Shown here: one piece after another, positions 1 to 6,880 of the stretch
Layout: each line of letters starts with the position of its first letter
How positions within the stretch are numbered: the first letter of the stretch is position 1
Origin: a virus
Virus record (IMG/VR): IMGVR_UViG_3300046692_000088
Span: 1-38,662 of that record
Length of the DNA stretch: 38,662 nucleotides
Direction: 5' to 3' (one strand)
The notes under the pieces: generated by a model
Database searches by the model: none
What the model was told of the DNA's origin: nothing
Seen by the model: only the letters and a program-made list of their open reading frames with translations
Position numbers and translations under genes: made by a program

Positions 1-56
1 TCCAGCGGTGCAGACTGGACGGTCACTGCGGCGTCTTCCCAGAACATCATGATCAC
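1..56 (-). CDS. 5' end of an unknown gene, cut by the window edge
   Basis: A GTG start at 54-56 opens a frame that runs off the window after 18 full codons. It has an SD (GAAGGAGA) 5-12 nt upstream. In-frame ATGs at 48-50 and 45-47 are alternative starts. The visible N-terminus is hydrophobic then acidic (MFWEDAA) and I do not recognise it. It follows the same strand and spacing pattern as its neighbours. An operator half-site (66-75) abuts its SD. Confidence 0.5.
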   Translation of the reverse strand, partial: MIMMFWEDAAVTVQSAPL

Positions 57-65
57 GGCGTCTCC

Positions 66-75
66 TTCGTAGGTG
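66..75. promoter_or_regulatory. Operator half-site next to the SD of the left-edge gene
   Basis: TTCGTAGGTG on the plus strand is a perfect half of the 22-bp palindrome found throughout the window. The other half is replaced by the SD of the next gene. A TATGGT hexamer preceded by TGC (84-89, minus strand) could be an extended -10 box, but I see no convincing -35 box. Confidence 0.4.
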
Positions 76-123
76 GTGAGAGAACCATAGCAGAGCCCCC
101 GGTCTCCCAGGGGCCCCGACTAC

Positions 124-486
124 CTAGCTCACATAGAAGTACCGGCCGTAGGACGATCCCCCGTTGTGAATGTTGATGTACTTCCTGCCCCGCTCGCCGG
201 TCATCACGCTGACCGAGACTCCGTACTTCCGGGCGTTCTCAATCCTCGCGCGCATCTGGTGAGCGCCGATGGTGACAGCCCGGTGGTCAGACTTGTTGCG
301 AGACTCAAAGATGTCCGCGTCCTGAACGATGTCCATGATCTCTCCCGTGTTGAAGGCAACCCAGCAGCGAGCGTCCGCCATCGCCATTGCCTCAGTGACG
401 TAGCCCGGGGTGTGGAACATGAGGCGCTTACCGTCGCGCACCTGGCCGTAGTAGCGTCCGCCTGCGATTCGCACCGTGATGTTCAT
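124..486 (-). CDS. Unknown early protein, 120 aa
   Basis: The ATG at 486 is preceded by a good SD (CAGGGGAG), which favours it over an upstream in-frame ATG at 558 that lies in the promoter and operator. The protein is basic to neutral, with no membrane segment and no motif I recognise; it ends in a Gly/Tyr-rich stretch (GGSSYGRYFYV). It is a stand-alone unit: a terminator, an operator and a promoter separate it from the gene upstream. An operator-promoter pair matching that of the 15334-16320 gene suggests early, repressor-controlled expression. Confidence 0.7.
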   Translation of the reverse strand: MNITVRIAGGRYYGQVRDGKRLMFHTPGYVTEAMAMADARCWVAFNTGEIMDIVQDADIFESRNKSDHRAVTIGAHQMRARIENARKYGVSVSVMTGERGRKYINIHNGGSSYGRYFYVS

Positions 487-523
487 GTCCGCTCCCCTGC
501 TCGCTGTTGTGCTTACGAGTGGA

Positions 524-553
524 ACTCTATGCGCATCGGGCGCCACCGCGCAA
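524..553 (-). promoter_or_regulatory. Promoter of the 120-aa gene
   Basis: The minus strand shows TTGCGC (548-553), 18 nt, then TAGAGT (524-529). The -10 box and the bases after it (TAGAGTTCCACTCGTAAG) match the promoter at 16356-16384 at 17 of 18 positions. The operator lies 2 bp upstream of the -35 box in both cases. Confidence 0.6.
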
Positions 554-555
554 GG

Positions 556-577
556 CACCTACGAAAATTCGTACGCA
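556..577. promoter_or_regulatory. 22-bp operator-like palindrome
   Basis: The left half CACCTACGA is perfect and the right half is partly degenerate (TCGTACGCA), with an A/T centre. It lies 2 bp upstream of the -35 box. It is probably a phage repressor site, by analogy with the conserved inverted repeats of phiC31. Confidence 0.6.
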
Positions 578-583
578 GAAAGA

Positions 584-607
584 CCCCCAGTGCCGGAACA
601 CTAGGGG
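584..607 (-). terminator. Intrinsic terminator after the 78-aa gene
   Basis: On the minus strand CCCCTAGTG and CACTGGGGG form a stem around a 6-nt loop, followed by TCTTTCT. It ends the unit containing the 629-865 gene, just before the operator-promoter of the next gene. Confidence 0.7.
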
Positions 608-628
608 CCAAACTCGGACATTTAGGGG

Positions 629-865
629 TCAGCGATTGCGCTTCAGCGAGGCGAAGAACGAACCCTTACGGACACCCTCAGGCATCGTACCCAGCGCCTC
701 GCCGATCAACGCGCGGATCTGCTCGGCCTCACCATGGGCGATCTTCAGAGTCTTTTGGATGCCTCCCGCTGTGACGTAGTCGATTTCAACCGAGGCGTAC
801 TTAGGTCCAGCGTTCAGGCGACCCTCAGTGATTCGGCCGATGTTCTCTATGTGACGGATGCTCAT
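629..865 (-). CDS. Unknown small early protein, 78 aa
   Basis: Starts at the ATG at 865 behind GAGAGGG. The product has a beta-rich N-terminal half (about residues 14-45) and an acidic helix around residues 43-58 (GEAEQIRALIGEAL), and ends in a basic tail (SLKRNR). I recognise no family. It follows the 57-aa gene by 12 nt and is closed by a strong terminator, so it is the last gene of the nucleotide-metabolism unit. Confidence 0.65.
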   Translation of the reverse strand: MSIRHIENIGRITEGRLNAGPKYASVEIDYVTAGGIQKTLKIAHGEAEQIRALIGEALGTMPEGVRKGSFFASLKRNR

Positions 866-877
866 TAGGGATCCCTC

Positions 878-1051
878 TCAGTTCGTCTGTGCGATCCATC
901 GGCCGGTAACCTTGTCCGCTTCAACTCGACCATCCGTACCAGCGATCGAGCTATACCCACGGCAGGTAACCGGTATCGGCTGTTCGCCTGCCGACTCAAG
1001 CGCGTTCAGGATGGCTGCAAGTGCGTCGTACAGGTGCGTCGTGTTGTCCAT
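878..1051 (-). CDS. Unknown 57-aa protein, possibly from a leaderless mRNA
   Basis: The ATG at 1051 opens a 57-codon frame ending in TGA at 878-880. No SD precedes it. Instead a -10-like TATGGT (1058-1063) ends 6 nt upstream, so transcription would begin at or next to the ATG. The N-terminal half looks helical (YDALAAILNALES), and the C-terminal half has a CRGYSS turn and WIAQ. I recognise no family. It is inferred from frame, position and strand. Confidence 0.55.
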   Translation of the reverse strand: MDNTTHLYDALAAILNALESAGEQPIPVTCRGYSSIAGTDGRVEADKVTGRWIAQTN

Positions 1052-1057
1052 GCCCAG

Positions 1058-1087
1058 ACCATAAGGGGGTCACCTACGAAAAAGCAA
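1058..1087 (-). promoter_or_regulatory. Promoter with operator half-site in the spacer
   Basis: The minus strand shows TTGCTT (1082-1087), an 18-nt spacer carrying a perfect operator half TCGTAGGTG (1071-1079), and TATGGT (1058-1063). The deaminase stop codon TAG lies inside the half-site. This arrangement would let a repressor bound in the spacer block RNA polymerase. Confidence 0.5.
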
Positions 1088-1484
1088 GCTTCCAACGGGC
1101 AGTAGGGCAGACGACCCGGGCAATCCCGCTCGCACGGATCAGGGTCCAGCACGCCGGGCAAGGGGCTCGGGTGGTGTACAGCGTGGCGCCTAGACGCTCC
1201 TCGGGCCGCGTGTGTCGGATGGCGTTTCGCTCCGCGTGATCGGCCGTGCAATTGCTGTAGTCGGTGTTCGCTGCGCACTGCTCGTAGGTCAACTGCCCAC
1301 GTGGGCAAGCACCTTCGGACAGGCAACCAGGTACACCCGCAGGCGGACCGTTGTAGCCAGTCCCCCGAACCTCATGCGAAGCATTGACCAGGATGGCGCC
1401 GACAGCGGATCGGGTGCAGTCGGCCCGTGTGGCAACCCATTCGGCACCGGCCAGGAAGTAGGAATCCCAGTCGGGACGGCTCAT
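1074..1484 (-). CDS. Deoxycytidylate (dCMP) deaminase family protein
   Basis: 136 aa. It carries the zinc-dependent cytidine/dCMP deaminase signature: HAE at residues 83-85 (zinc ligand His and catalytic Glu) and PCxxC with Cys109 and Cys112. The family converts dCMP to dUMP, the substrate of thymidylate synthase, which fits its position downstream of thyX. Extra cysteines (54, 60, 70, 79) between the motifs resemble the insertion seen in T4-type dCMP deaminases. The ATG at 1484 is chosen over longer in-frame starts because it overlaps the stop of the preceding small gene (translational coupling). Confidence 0.88.
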   Translation of the reverse strand: MSRPDWDSYFLAGAEWVATRADCTRSAVGAILVNASHEVRGTGYNGPPAGVPGCLSEGACPRGQLTYEQCAANTDYSNCTADHAERNAIRHTRPEERLGATLYTTRAPCPACWTLIRASGIARVVCPTARWKLAFS

Positions 1485-1633
1485 CACATCTCCAAGTTGA
1501 AACCAAGGGGCCACCAACCCCGGTACGCGCCCCACAGAGTTACCCAGTGAGAGACGCGGAACAAGGTTGGTAGCCCCACGAGCAAAGCAAGGTTGAACGC
1601 CACGGTGCGAAGCATGCGGCGTCTCAGGCTCAT
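1484..1633 (-). CDS. Small hydrophobic protein, 49 aa
   Basis: The ATG at 1633 overlaps the thioredoxin-like gene stop (ATGA), and its TGA overlaps the deaminase start, so it sits in a tightly coupled chain. The N-terminus is strongly basic (SLRRRMLR), followed by a hydrophobic stretch (about residues 11-25) and a Trp-rich end (WVTLW, GWWPLGF). It is probably membrane-associated. It has no SD of its own. I do not recognise a family, and it could be non-coding linker DNA, although exact overlaps at both ends argue against that. Confidence 0.5.
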   Translation of the reverse strand: MSLRRRMLRTVAFNLALLVGLPTLFRVSHWVTLWGAYRGWWPLGFNLEM

Positions 1634-1887
1634 GACACGAGCAGCCTGATTTGATCAGCGGTAGCGGCGCCGATGTGCTCCTCAATGACCGTGTCGGAAG
1701 CGTCGTACAGGCGCAGGGTCGGAACCGCCGCAACGCCGTTGGCTCGACTGTCGTACGTCTCGACGTCCACGTACTCGTAGGCCACGCCGGTTTGCTCTGC
1801 AACTCGCTCTGCAATAGGGGCAGTTCGCTTGCACGGGGCACACCAGGATGCGCCGATCAGAACCAGGGTCAGACGCTCAGTACGCAT
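1630..1887 (-). CDS. Thioredoxin/glutaredoxin-like protein, 85 aa
   Basis: The redox motif WCAPC has Cys16 and Cys19 after a beta strand (LTLVLIGAS), and a cis-Pro is visible in [10 protein letters not shown], as in the thioredoxin fold. At 85 aa it is shorter than typical thioredoxin (about 105 aa) and closer to NrdH/glutaredoxin length. It starts inside the end of thyX (ATG 1887, SD CGGAG). The obvious partner is the class II ribonucleotide reductase encoded upstream, whose C-terminal cysteines need re-reduction after each turnover; this pairing is inferred. Confidence 0.85.
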   Translation of the reverse strand: MRTERLTLVLIGASWCAPCKRTAPIAERVAEQTGVAYEYVDVETYDSRANGVAAVPTLRLYDASDTVIEEHIGAATADQIRLLVS

Positions 1888-2572
1888 AGGGGGTCTCCGG
1901 AACATCCTGGAAGCTGTTAGGGGCGATGGAGCGAAGGTGACCGAGCACGAGACCGGCGAACTCCTGGATCTCAGCGTCAGCAGCCACGTGCCAACGCTTG
2001 CCGAGGACGTCCCGCCAGGCGCGCAGGTTGCCGGTAACCACCATGTCGACCGGGGCGGCATTCGGCAGGACGCTTCGCGCTGCCTCGCGTGCCTGCTTGC
2101 GCTTGAGGCCACGGGCGGTCAGATCCTCGACCAACAACTCATAGCGATTCAGTGCGTAGGTGTAGGCGTTGGCAATGGCCGTTTCAGCGGGTGTGCCCAC
2201 GGCCGCAGGCGGTATGACGGGCTCAGTCACCGAGTAGCTCACATAGCGCTGTGAGACCACGCTGAACGACAGGTGCCGATGCCGGGACAGCTCAGCGAGT
2301 AGGGCGCGACTCACGCCCCGAACCAGGAAGCTCACAGAGCTGTGTTCCAGCACGCTGTAGTGCCCCTGGCGAAGGATGTTGAGCATGTAGCCATCATTGG
2401 ATGCAGTCGCCGAGTTCGGACGTCGGAACGACTTGTAGCAGAGTCGGCCCGCCGCTTCGCCGAGTGCATCGCTATAGCGCACATCGTCGTCTCCGTTGAA
2501 TGCGTCATATGCGTAAGCCTCGCGCATCACGTCTTCACGCATCGTGGTGTGTGCCAGGATGTCAACCTTCAT
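1877..2572 (-). CDS. thyX: Flavin-dependent thymidylate synthase ThyX
   Basis: 231 aa. The diagnostic ThyX motif RHRx7S is present at residues 97-107 ([11 protein letters not shown]), followed by QRY. The enzyme methylates dUMP to dTMP using methylenetetrahydrofolate, FAD and NADPH. The length is normal for the family (about 220-250 aa). The start is the ATG at 2572 behind GAGAGGGG. It shares a unit with the thioredoxin-like and dCMP deaminase genes, so dCMP to dUMP to dTMP is encoded in one run. An operator-like palindrome lies 44 bp upstream. Confidence 0.95.
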   Translation of the reverse strand: MKVDILAHTTMREDVMREAYAYDAFNGDDDVRYSDALGEAAGRLCYKSFRRPNSATASNDGYMLNILRQGHYSVLEHSSVSFLVRGVSRALLAELSRHRHLSFSVVSQRYVSYSVTEPVIPPAAVGTPAETAIANAYTYALNRYELLVEDLTARGLKRKQAREAARSVLPNAAPVDMVVTGNLRAWRDVLGKRWHVAADAEIQEFAGLVLGHLRSIAPNSFQDVPETPYAY

Positions 2573-2615
2573 CGGGCGTGCGCCCCTCTCTCCGTACTTG
2601 GGATGACGAACGGGC

Positions 2616-2637
2616 CACCTACGAATTTTCGGAGGTG
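2616..2637. promoter_or_regulatory. 22-bp operator-like palindrome upstream of thyX
   Basis: CACCTACGA and TCGGAGGTG flank an A/T centre. Flanking bases extend the dyad (CGGGC and GACCCG, 2611-2642), so the transcript could also fold into a stem of about 15 bp. I do not see a good -35/-10 pair beside it. Its role could be operator, attenuator or both. Confidence 0.5.
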
Positions 2638-2649
2638 ACCCGCTCGCGC

Positions 2650-2826
2650 TTAGTAAATTTCGTTCGTGAGGAATGACGTCAAGAGCAACGCATCTTCGGG
2701 GGTGATGGTGTCCGGCTCGAAGCCTGCGTCTCGCAGTAGCCGAACTGCCAGCCTGTATGCGTCTGCCCTGTCGGCCAGTAGCTCAGTGGGCGAGTATTCG
2801 TCAATCGACGCGTCTATCTGGGCCAT
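2650..2826 (-). CDS. Unknown acidic small protein, 58 aa
   Basis: The ATG at 2826 lies 2 nt after the stop of the preceding 54-aa gene, and the frame ends in TAA at 2650-2652. The product looks all-helical and acidic ([20 protein letters not shown]). No family is recognised. It is the last gene before the palindrome upstream of thyX, and lies in the unit that begins with the reductase. Confidence 0.55.
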   Translation of the reverse strand: MAQIDASIDEYSPTELLADRADAYRLAVRLLRDAGFEPDTITPEDALLLTSFLTNEIY

Positions 2827-2828
2827 GG

Positions 2829-2993
2829 CTACGCAGCCTTGCGGCGCAGGTCGAGCACCAGATCACGGGCGGACAGGTAGCCCAGCGTCACGCTGCTGAT
2901 CGTCTCCCCCTGGGGGTTGACCGTCTGGAACTCCGTACCGTCCGCCACCTTGCGAGTGGTGACCTTGAAGCCGTTGCGAAGGTGGTAGGTCAT
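2829..2993 (-). CDS. Unknown 54-aa protein
   Basis: The ATG at 2993 follows the 18-mer repeat by 39 nt with an SD-like CGGAG at a suitable distance. The frame ends at TAG 2829-2831 and nearly abuts the next gene. The N-terminal two-thirds look beta-rich (GFKVTTRKVADG, TEFQTVNPQG) and the C-terminus is a basic helix (LDLRRKAA). No known family is visible. It sits directly downstream of the ribonucleotide reductase. Confidence 0.6.
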   Translation of the reverse strand: MTYHLRNGFKVTTRKVADGTEFQTVNPQGETISSVTLGYLSARDLVLDLRRKAA

Positions 2994-3032
2994 GGGGTGC
3001 TCCGTTCGTTGTACTTCCCTTGTGATGGGGGT

Positions 3033-3050
3033 CTGTCGAGTCGGTTACCG
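3033..3050 (-). repeat. 18-mer boundary repeat, copy 1
   Basis: The exact minus-strand CGGTAACCGACTCGACAG begins 1 nt after the stop of the reductase gene and ends 39 nt before the next start. It is one of eight copies in the window. Confidence 0.85.
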
Positions 3051-3051
3051 G

Positions 3052-5085
3052 CTACTTCACGGGGCACGCGCCGGACGCGCAGGCTTCGTCATAAGAGGCA
3101 TCCACGCTCCGCTGCGCCGACTCCTCGTAGGCCGCTTCAGTCATGCGCTCGTAGGGGCTCTGCGGGCGCGTGAGGTCCGGGAACACAGTGGTGCCCTTGA
3201 GTGTCGGCAGGAAGCTGCGCAGGGTCTCCATGGCGTCTTCCAGCGAGATGGACCCGGGGGCAATGTTCACGGTGAAGCTCACGGCGTTGTTGGCGTAGTG
3301 GGTCTGGTACATCTCCTGGAACGCGAGCATGTCAGCGAAGGGGATTTCGTCGGCCGACTCAACCAGGTCTGCCGAGTAGCCGAGTGCCTCAACCTCCTCA
3401 ACTAGCTTTTCCTTGGTGGGGAACTCAACCACCACGGTGTTGCCGGAAGCGTCGTACACGTCCTGCTCGACGGTGTAACCCTCAGCGCGGTACTGCTCGA
3501 CCGTCGCCGCCTGCCGCTCATCCACGATGCTGAAGCGAACGCGTCGGATGAAGTGCCGGGCGTAGATCGGGTGGATTCCCTCGGTAGCTCCGGGCATCTT
3601 CGCGATGGTGCCAGTGGGGGCAACCGTGGTCGTCTTCACGGGCACCGGGATGCGGAGTGCATGGGCATACTCGGCGGCAGCCTCGTTGACGGTGGCTCGC
3701 ATGTCTTCGAGTACCCGGATCAGCTTGTAGTTGTCCGGCGCGCTGCTGTAGCGAACGCCCTGCTTTGCCAAGAACCCCTGCACCCCGAAGTGCCCAACAC
3801 CGATGCGCCGGTTACGGGCAAGCTTCGCTGCCTGCTTGGGGTCGTTGACGTCGCCGTACGTGGCACGGATCAGGAAGCGCGTCATCAGTCGGTGCGCCTC
3901 GTAGATGCCTGCATAGTCAGCGTTCTTACCCTTGGCCGTAGGCGCGAACGCATCCAAGTTGACGTGGCCCAGGTTGCAGTTTTCCCAGGCTTCGAGCGCG
4001 ATTTCCCCGCACGGGTTGGTGGCAATGACCTCATTGGGCTCGCCGACGTTGGACAGATCCTTGTTCCAGTAGCCAGGCTCACCGTTGTTGAGCATGCCCT
4101 CAGTCGCTGCGCGATGCACTGCCACAGCGTGAGGATCCTTGGCAGCGAGTGCGGAGATGAACGCGCTATCGATCACCACGCTGATGTTGGTGGTCCAGTG
4201 CTTCCCGCTGTCCGCCTTGCAGGCGATGAACTCGAAAATAGAAGGGTCGTCCCACTCGACCATTGCCATGCGAGCGCTGCGCCGGTTGCCACCCGAGACC
4301 ACACATTCGGCGATGGCGTGATCCATCTCCATGGCGCCCAGGGGCGATACGTGCTCAGCGCCTACGGCGTCGTTCATCACCGAGGCAATGTCCAGCATCA
4401 TGCGGGCGAACGGGCGGGGGCCAGAGGCGGTGCCACCGAAGGTACGGAGCGGAGCCCCAGCACCACGGACACGGGAGACGTCATAGACGCGCTCAGCGTG
4501 CTTGGCCTCGCGGTAGTAGGTATCGATCAGGTCGACCATTGCGGCGGACCAACCCTCGCGCGAATCCTCGACAGCGAAGGCCCCGCCCCACTCATATGAG
4601 TAATGCTCAGACAGAACACCTGCGGCGCTCATGGCAGCGTAGTCCGGGTGCTCAGGATCGCAAACGATGTGGACTTCCAACGGACGGACCGGGGCACCGA
4701 ACGGCTTAAGGAAGCGAGACGAGTAGTTCGCGCCGACTCCCCCACCCTCCATGAGTCGCATGAAGGTGAAGTCAAAGTGTTCGCTCAGCGACTTCTCCCA
4801 CCCGGATACGTGGCAGTTGAAAAGGTACTGACGGCCGGGGATGCCAGAGGCCCAAAGGTGTCGTCCCGCAGGCAGGATCTTGAAGTCATACATAAGCTCG
4901 ATGAGGCGCTCGCGCTCCCCCGGCTCAATGCGCTCAGCGGGTACCAGGGCGGTGTTTCCGTCCACCACGCGAGTCACGGTGTCCAACCACGTTTCCCGCT
5001 CACCATTCGGCTTCACACGCTGGTACGTGCGCTCATAGACAGTCTGGCCGGTGGGACCAAAGGCGGGTGCATGGGTGATGCTCAA
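3052..5085 (-). CDS. Adenosylcobalamin-dependent (class II) ribonucleotide reductase
   Basis: 677 aa, close to the monomeric Lactobacillus-type class II enzyme. Cys91 (LFNC) and the C-terminal pair Cys669/Cys674 (CASGAC) are the expected redox cysteines. NPCGEIALE near residue 357 carries the thiyl-radical Cys and catalytic Glu, and the glycine-rich GGGVGANYSS segment is also visible. No separate small radical subunit is encoded nearby, which supports class II. It makes deoxyribonucleotides for phage replication and needs the host's B12. The start is TTG at 5085 behind AAGGA. It follows an HNH gene by 9 nt. Confidence 0.92.
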   Translation of the reverse strand: MSITHAPAFGPTGQTVYERTYQRVKPNGERETWLDTVTRVVDGNTALVPAERIEPGERERLIELMYDFKILPAGRHLWASGIPGRQYLFNCHVSGWEKSLSEHFDFTFMRLMEGGGVGANYSSRFLKPFGAPVRPLEVHIVCDPEHPDYAAMSAAGVLSEHYSYEWGGAFAVEDSREGWSAAMVDLIDTYYREAKHAERVYDVSRVRGAGAPLRTFGGTASGPRPFARMMLDIASVMNDAVGAEHVSPLGAMEMDHAIAECVVSGGNRRSARMAMVEWDDPSIFEFIACKADSGKHWTTNISVVIDSAFISALAAKDPHAVAVHRAATEGMLNNGEPGYWNKDLSNVGEPNEVIATNPCGEIALEAWENCNLGHVNLDAFAPTAKGKNADYAGIYEAHRLMTRFLIRATYGDVNDPKQAAKLARNRRIGVGHFGVQGFLAKQGVRYSSAPDNYKLIRVLEDMRATVNEAAAEYAHALRIPVPVKTTTVAPTGTIAKMPGATEGIHPIYARHFIRRVRFSIVDERQAATVEQYRAEGYTVEQDVYDASGNTVVVEFPTKEKLVEEVEALGYSADLVESADEIPFADMLAFQEMYQTHYANNAVSFTVNIAPGSISLEDAMETLRSFLPTLKGTTVFPDLTRPQSPYERMTEAAYEESAQRSVDASYDEACASGACPVK

Positions 5086-5094
5086 AGCGATTCC

Positions 5095-5349
5095 TTAGAA
5101 CGTGCTCGCCCAGTCGGCGAGGCTCTTGTTTGACTTCGTCAGGTTGCATTCGGCGCAGGCGGGAACCAGGTTGTGCGCCCGGTCCGCTCCGCCCTTGCTC
5201 AGCGGGATGACGTGGTCTAGGTGCTCTGCGGGTGCCGGGCAGTAGCAACACGTATTGCCCCAGCGGGCGAAGATCTCAGCTCGCTTGTAGGGGGCCGCCC
5301 TGACCCGTCGGCGTGACTGGTACAGGGCGGCGTAGGCGGGTGCGATCAC
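5095..5349 (-). CDS. Minimal HNH endonuclease, 84 aa
   Basis: Compact HNH domain with zinc cysteines C34/C37 and C65/C68, the LDHV motif (D45-H46) and N60. The GTG start at 5349 overlaps the sigma-like gene stop (GTGA). Over 62 residues about 40 match the C-terminal domain of the HNH protein at 11300-11728, so the two are paralogues. Being wedged between two unrelated genes suggests a free-standing homing-type nuclease or a recombination helper. No packaging genes are near it. Confidence 0.9.
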   Translation of the reverse strand: MIAPAYAALYQSRRRVRAAPYKRAEIFARWGNTCCYCPAPAEHLDHVIPLSKGGADRAHNLVPACAECNLTKSNKSLADWASTF

Positions 5350-6458
5350 TTACGCCCGGCGTTCTTGCGAGCCTCAGCGGCGGCAGCGTGCCAAGCCTGT
5401 GCGTCGTCCTCGGACGTGGCCACCAGCGGGATGTAGTGCTTGACGAACGACACCTTCGCGACAGAGCGGGTCTTCTTGGCGCTGCCCTCCGTGGTGCCCA
5501 TGGCCTCAGCGAGCCCGGCCACGTCCGACCCGTCGCCATCGCCGAACTCCTGCGCACCGTCGATACCGAAGGTGAAGTGAAGGGCACCACGCTGACCGGG
5601 CGACAGCTTGCCGAGGGCAGTGTGAACGTTGCCGATCTTCGCTGCTCGCTCGTCGCGCCGATCGTCGGACACGTCGCGCAGGTCGTTGGCAAGCTCGCCG
5701 TCTGCAACGGTGCTCACGTAGCTACGCAGGATGGCGACAGCCCCGAGGACGTATCGGCGAACATCAGCGTCACGCGGAACGGCAATCGCATCTTCGATGG
5801 TGTCGACGTCCTCAGCGGTCGCAGGAAGCTTCCGCAGTACCTCACGAGCGGTCGTGTACCGGTGCAGTACCGCGAGAGCCTCCAGAGCCGCACCGTGGCC
5901 CACCTTCGGGCGAACATCCGGGGTCTCGTCGGTGACAGCGAGGGTGTGAAGGATGGACGTCTCATCGTCGTCGTCAGACGTCTTGTCGATGGACACCGGA
6001 CCCTGCCAGGCGAGGCGAGCAGCCAAGGCGCGATCCTTGCTCAGGCGCTTGCCCTTCGGGGGCTTGGTCTGCGAGAGCTTCTCGGCTTCGTGCAAGTCGC
6101 CGTCCGCCTCCGCCACCATGGCTTTGAAGGTAGAGAACGCGTCACGGTCAACCCCGCTGTTGCGCTCCGCGCCGACCTTCGCCCGCAGCTCGCCCGCCAT
6201 GGCGCCGTACAGGTACTCACGGAACGCGTCCACCGAGTCACCAGACCAGCGGGGCATGTACTCAAGCAGGGCAACCATTGCATCCTGCCGGAACTCCTCG
6301 GCGTAGTCGGCGTACCGGGCCGGGTTGGTGGCCAGGCTTCCAGCCGACTTGGCGGCAAGGCTGACTATTCGGCTGTCCATCTCGGCGAGGACTGCGGTAA
6401 CGGCGTCCTGGTCGTAAGCCTGAGCGGCGGTGATCTGGGCAAAGGTGAGCTCGGACAT
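5346..6458 (-). CDS. Sigma-70-like protein (possible phage sigma factor)
   Basis: 370 aa. Residues about 45-90 (YAEEFRQDAMVALLEYMPRW and the following FREYLYGAMAGELR) look like sigma region 2. Residues about 280-325 (LGKLSPGQRGALHFTFGIDG, then VAGLAEAMGTTEGSAKK) look like region 4 with a helix-turn-helix. Between them lies a long acidic linker. This fits a divergent phage sigma factor or sigma-like regulator acting on host RNA polymerase; I infer this from pattern only. The ATG at 6458 has the SD AGAGGAG and follows an 18-mer copy and a 330-bp leader. Confidence 0.6.
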   Translation of the reverse strand: MSELTFAQITAAQAYDQDAVTAVLAEMDSRIVSLAAKSAGSLATNPARYADYAEEFRQDAMVALLEYMPRWSGDSVDAFREYLYGAMAGELRAKVGAERNSGVDRDAFSTFKAMVAEADGDLHEAEKLSQTKPPKGKRLSKDRALAARLAWQGPVSIDKTSDDDDETSILHTLAVTDETPDVRPKVGHGAALEALAVLHRYTTAREVLRKLPATAEDVDTIEDAIAVPRDADVRRYVLGAVAILRSYVSTVADGELANDLRDVSDDRRDERAAKIGNVHTALGKLSPGQRGALHFTFGIDGAQEFGDGDGSDVAGLAEAMGTTEGSAKKTRSVAKVSFVKHYIPLVATSEDDAQAWHAAAAEARKNAGRK

Positions 6459-6485
6459 GGTGTGTCTCCTCTGTTCGGTATCGCT

Positions 6486-6503
6486 CTGTCGAGTCGGTTA
6501 CCG
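6486..6503 (-). repeat. 18-mer boundary repeat, copy 2
   Basis: Exact CGGTAACCGACTCGACAG on the minus strand, ending 27 nt before the sigma-like gene. Unlike other copies it is not preceded by a stop codon, but by a long non-coding leader. Confidence 0.85.
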
Positions 6504-6833
6504 ATGAGGGAGACGGCCGGATTTGTGCGCACAGGGGCAGCACTGATCAGCAGACGCAACCCCCATGGGCGGGGTGTCTGCGATTCGGGTCTCCGGCCGG
6601 ATGACCCGTGTTCGCTGAGGTGAGTTCTACGTGATTTTTCGTAGGTGGGTCAATGCGCTTGGCATATGCCCGACCTGTTGGACCGCCTACTAGCGGTCAT
6701 CGTTGTAGGAGATTCGAAGGTGAGACCCGGGGTCATCCCTTGGAATCAGGGAGTTGTGTGGGGGATGTGAAGGGGGTTCGCAGCGTTATCGAAGGTGAAG
6801 CTTCGTCAGAAAAAAGATGCGACCAACGAACGA
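6504..6833 (-). other. Non-coding leader and control region of the sigma-like gene
   Basis: About 330 bp without a supported gene. It contains a promoter (6624-6653), two operator-like half variants TCACCTTCGA (near 6713-6723 and 6788-6797), and two hairpins: GCAGAC...GTCTGC around 6550-6581 and CGGGTC...GACCCG around 6584-6607. It is therefore a structured 5' leader. Only short frames without convincing SDs occur in it. Confidence 0.5.
6624..6653 (-). promoter_or_regulatory. Promoter with operator half-site in spacer
   Basis: The minus strand shows TTGACC (6648-6653), 18 nt, TAGAAC (6624-6629). The spacer begins with a perfect operator half CACCTACGA, while the second half of the dyad is shifted and degenerate (CACGTAGA). 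It would drive the sigma-like gene and those downstream. Confidence 0.6.
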
Positions 6834-6866
6834 CGGGGCCACCCTCCGTGATGGAAGGTGGCCCCG
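6834..6866 (-). terminator. GC-rich hairpin after DNA polymerase
   Basis: A perfect 10-bp stem CGGGGCCACC/GGTGGCCCCG with a 13-nt loop lies 15 nt after the polymerase stop. The downstream tract is TCGTTCG and not a clean U-run, so termination efficiency is uncertain. Confidence 0.6.
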
Positions 6867-6880
6867 CTAGTCACTCTCGG

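Noticed and set aside
1485-1841. Upstream extension of the dCMP deaminase frame to a 255-aa protein
   Set aside because: It would overlap most of the thioredoxin-like gene and the added residues lack a family pattern; ATG 1484 gives a normal deaminase length.
5313-6623. Long open frame on the plus strand opposite the sigma-like gene (436 codons), and similar long plus-strand frames at 3553-4599, 6653-7888 and 8736-9683
   Set aside because: These are antisense to genes with clear motifs (sigma regions, RNR, polymerase, helicase). High GC third positions make long antisense frames common, and none shows a domain or fitting SD.
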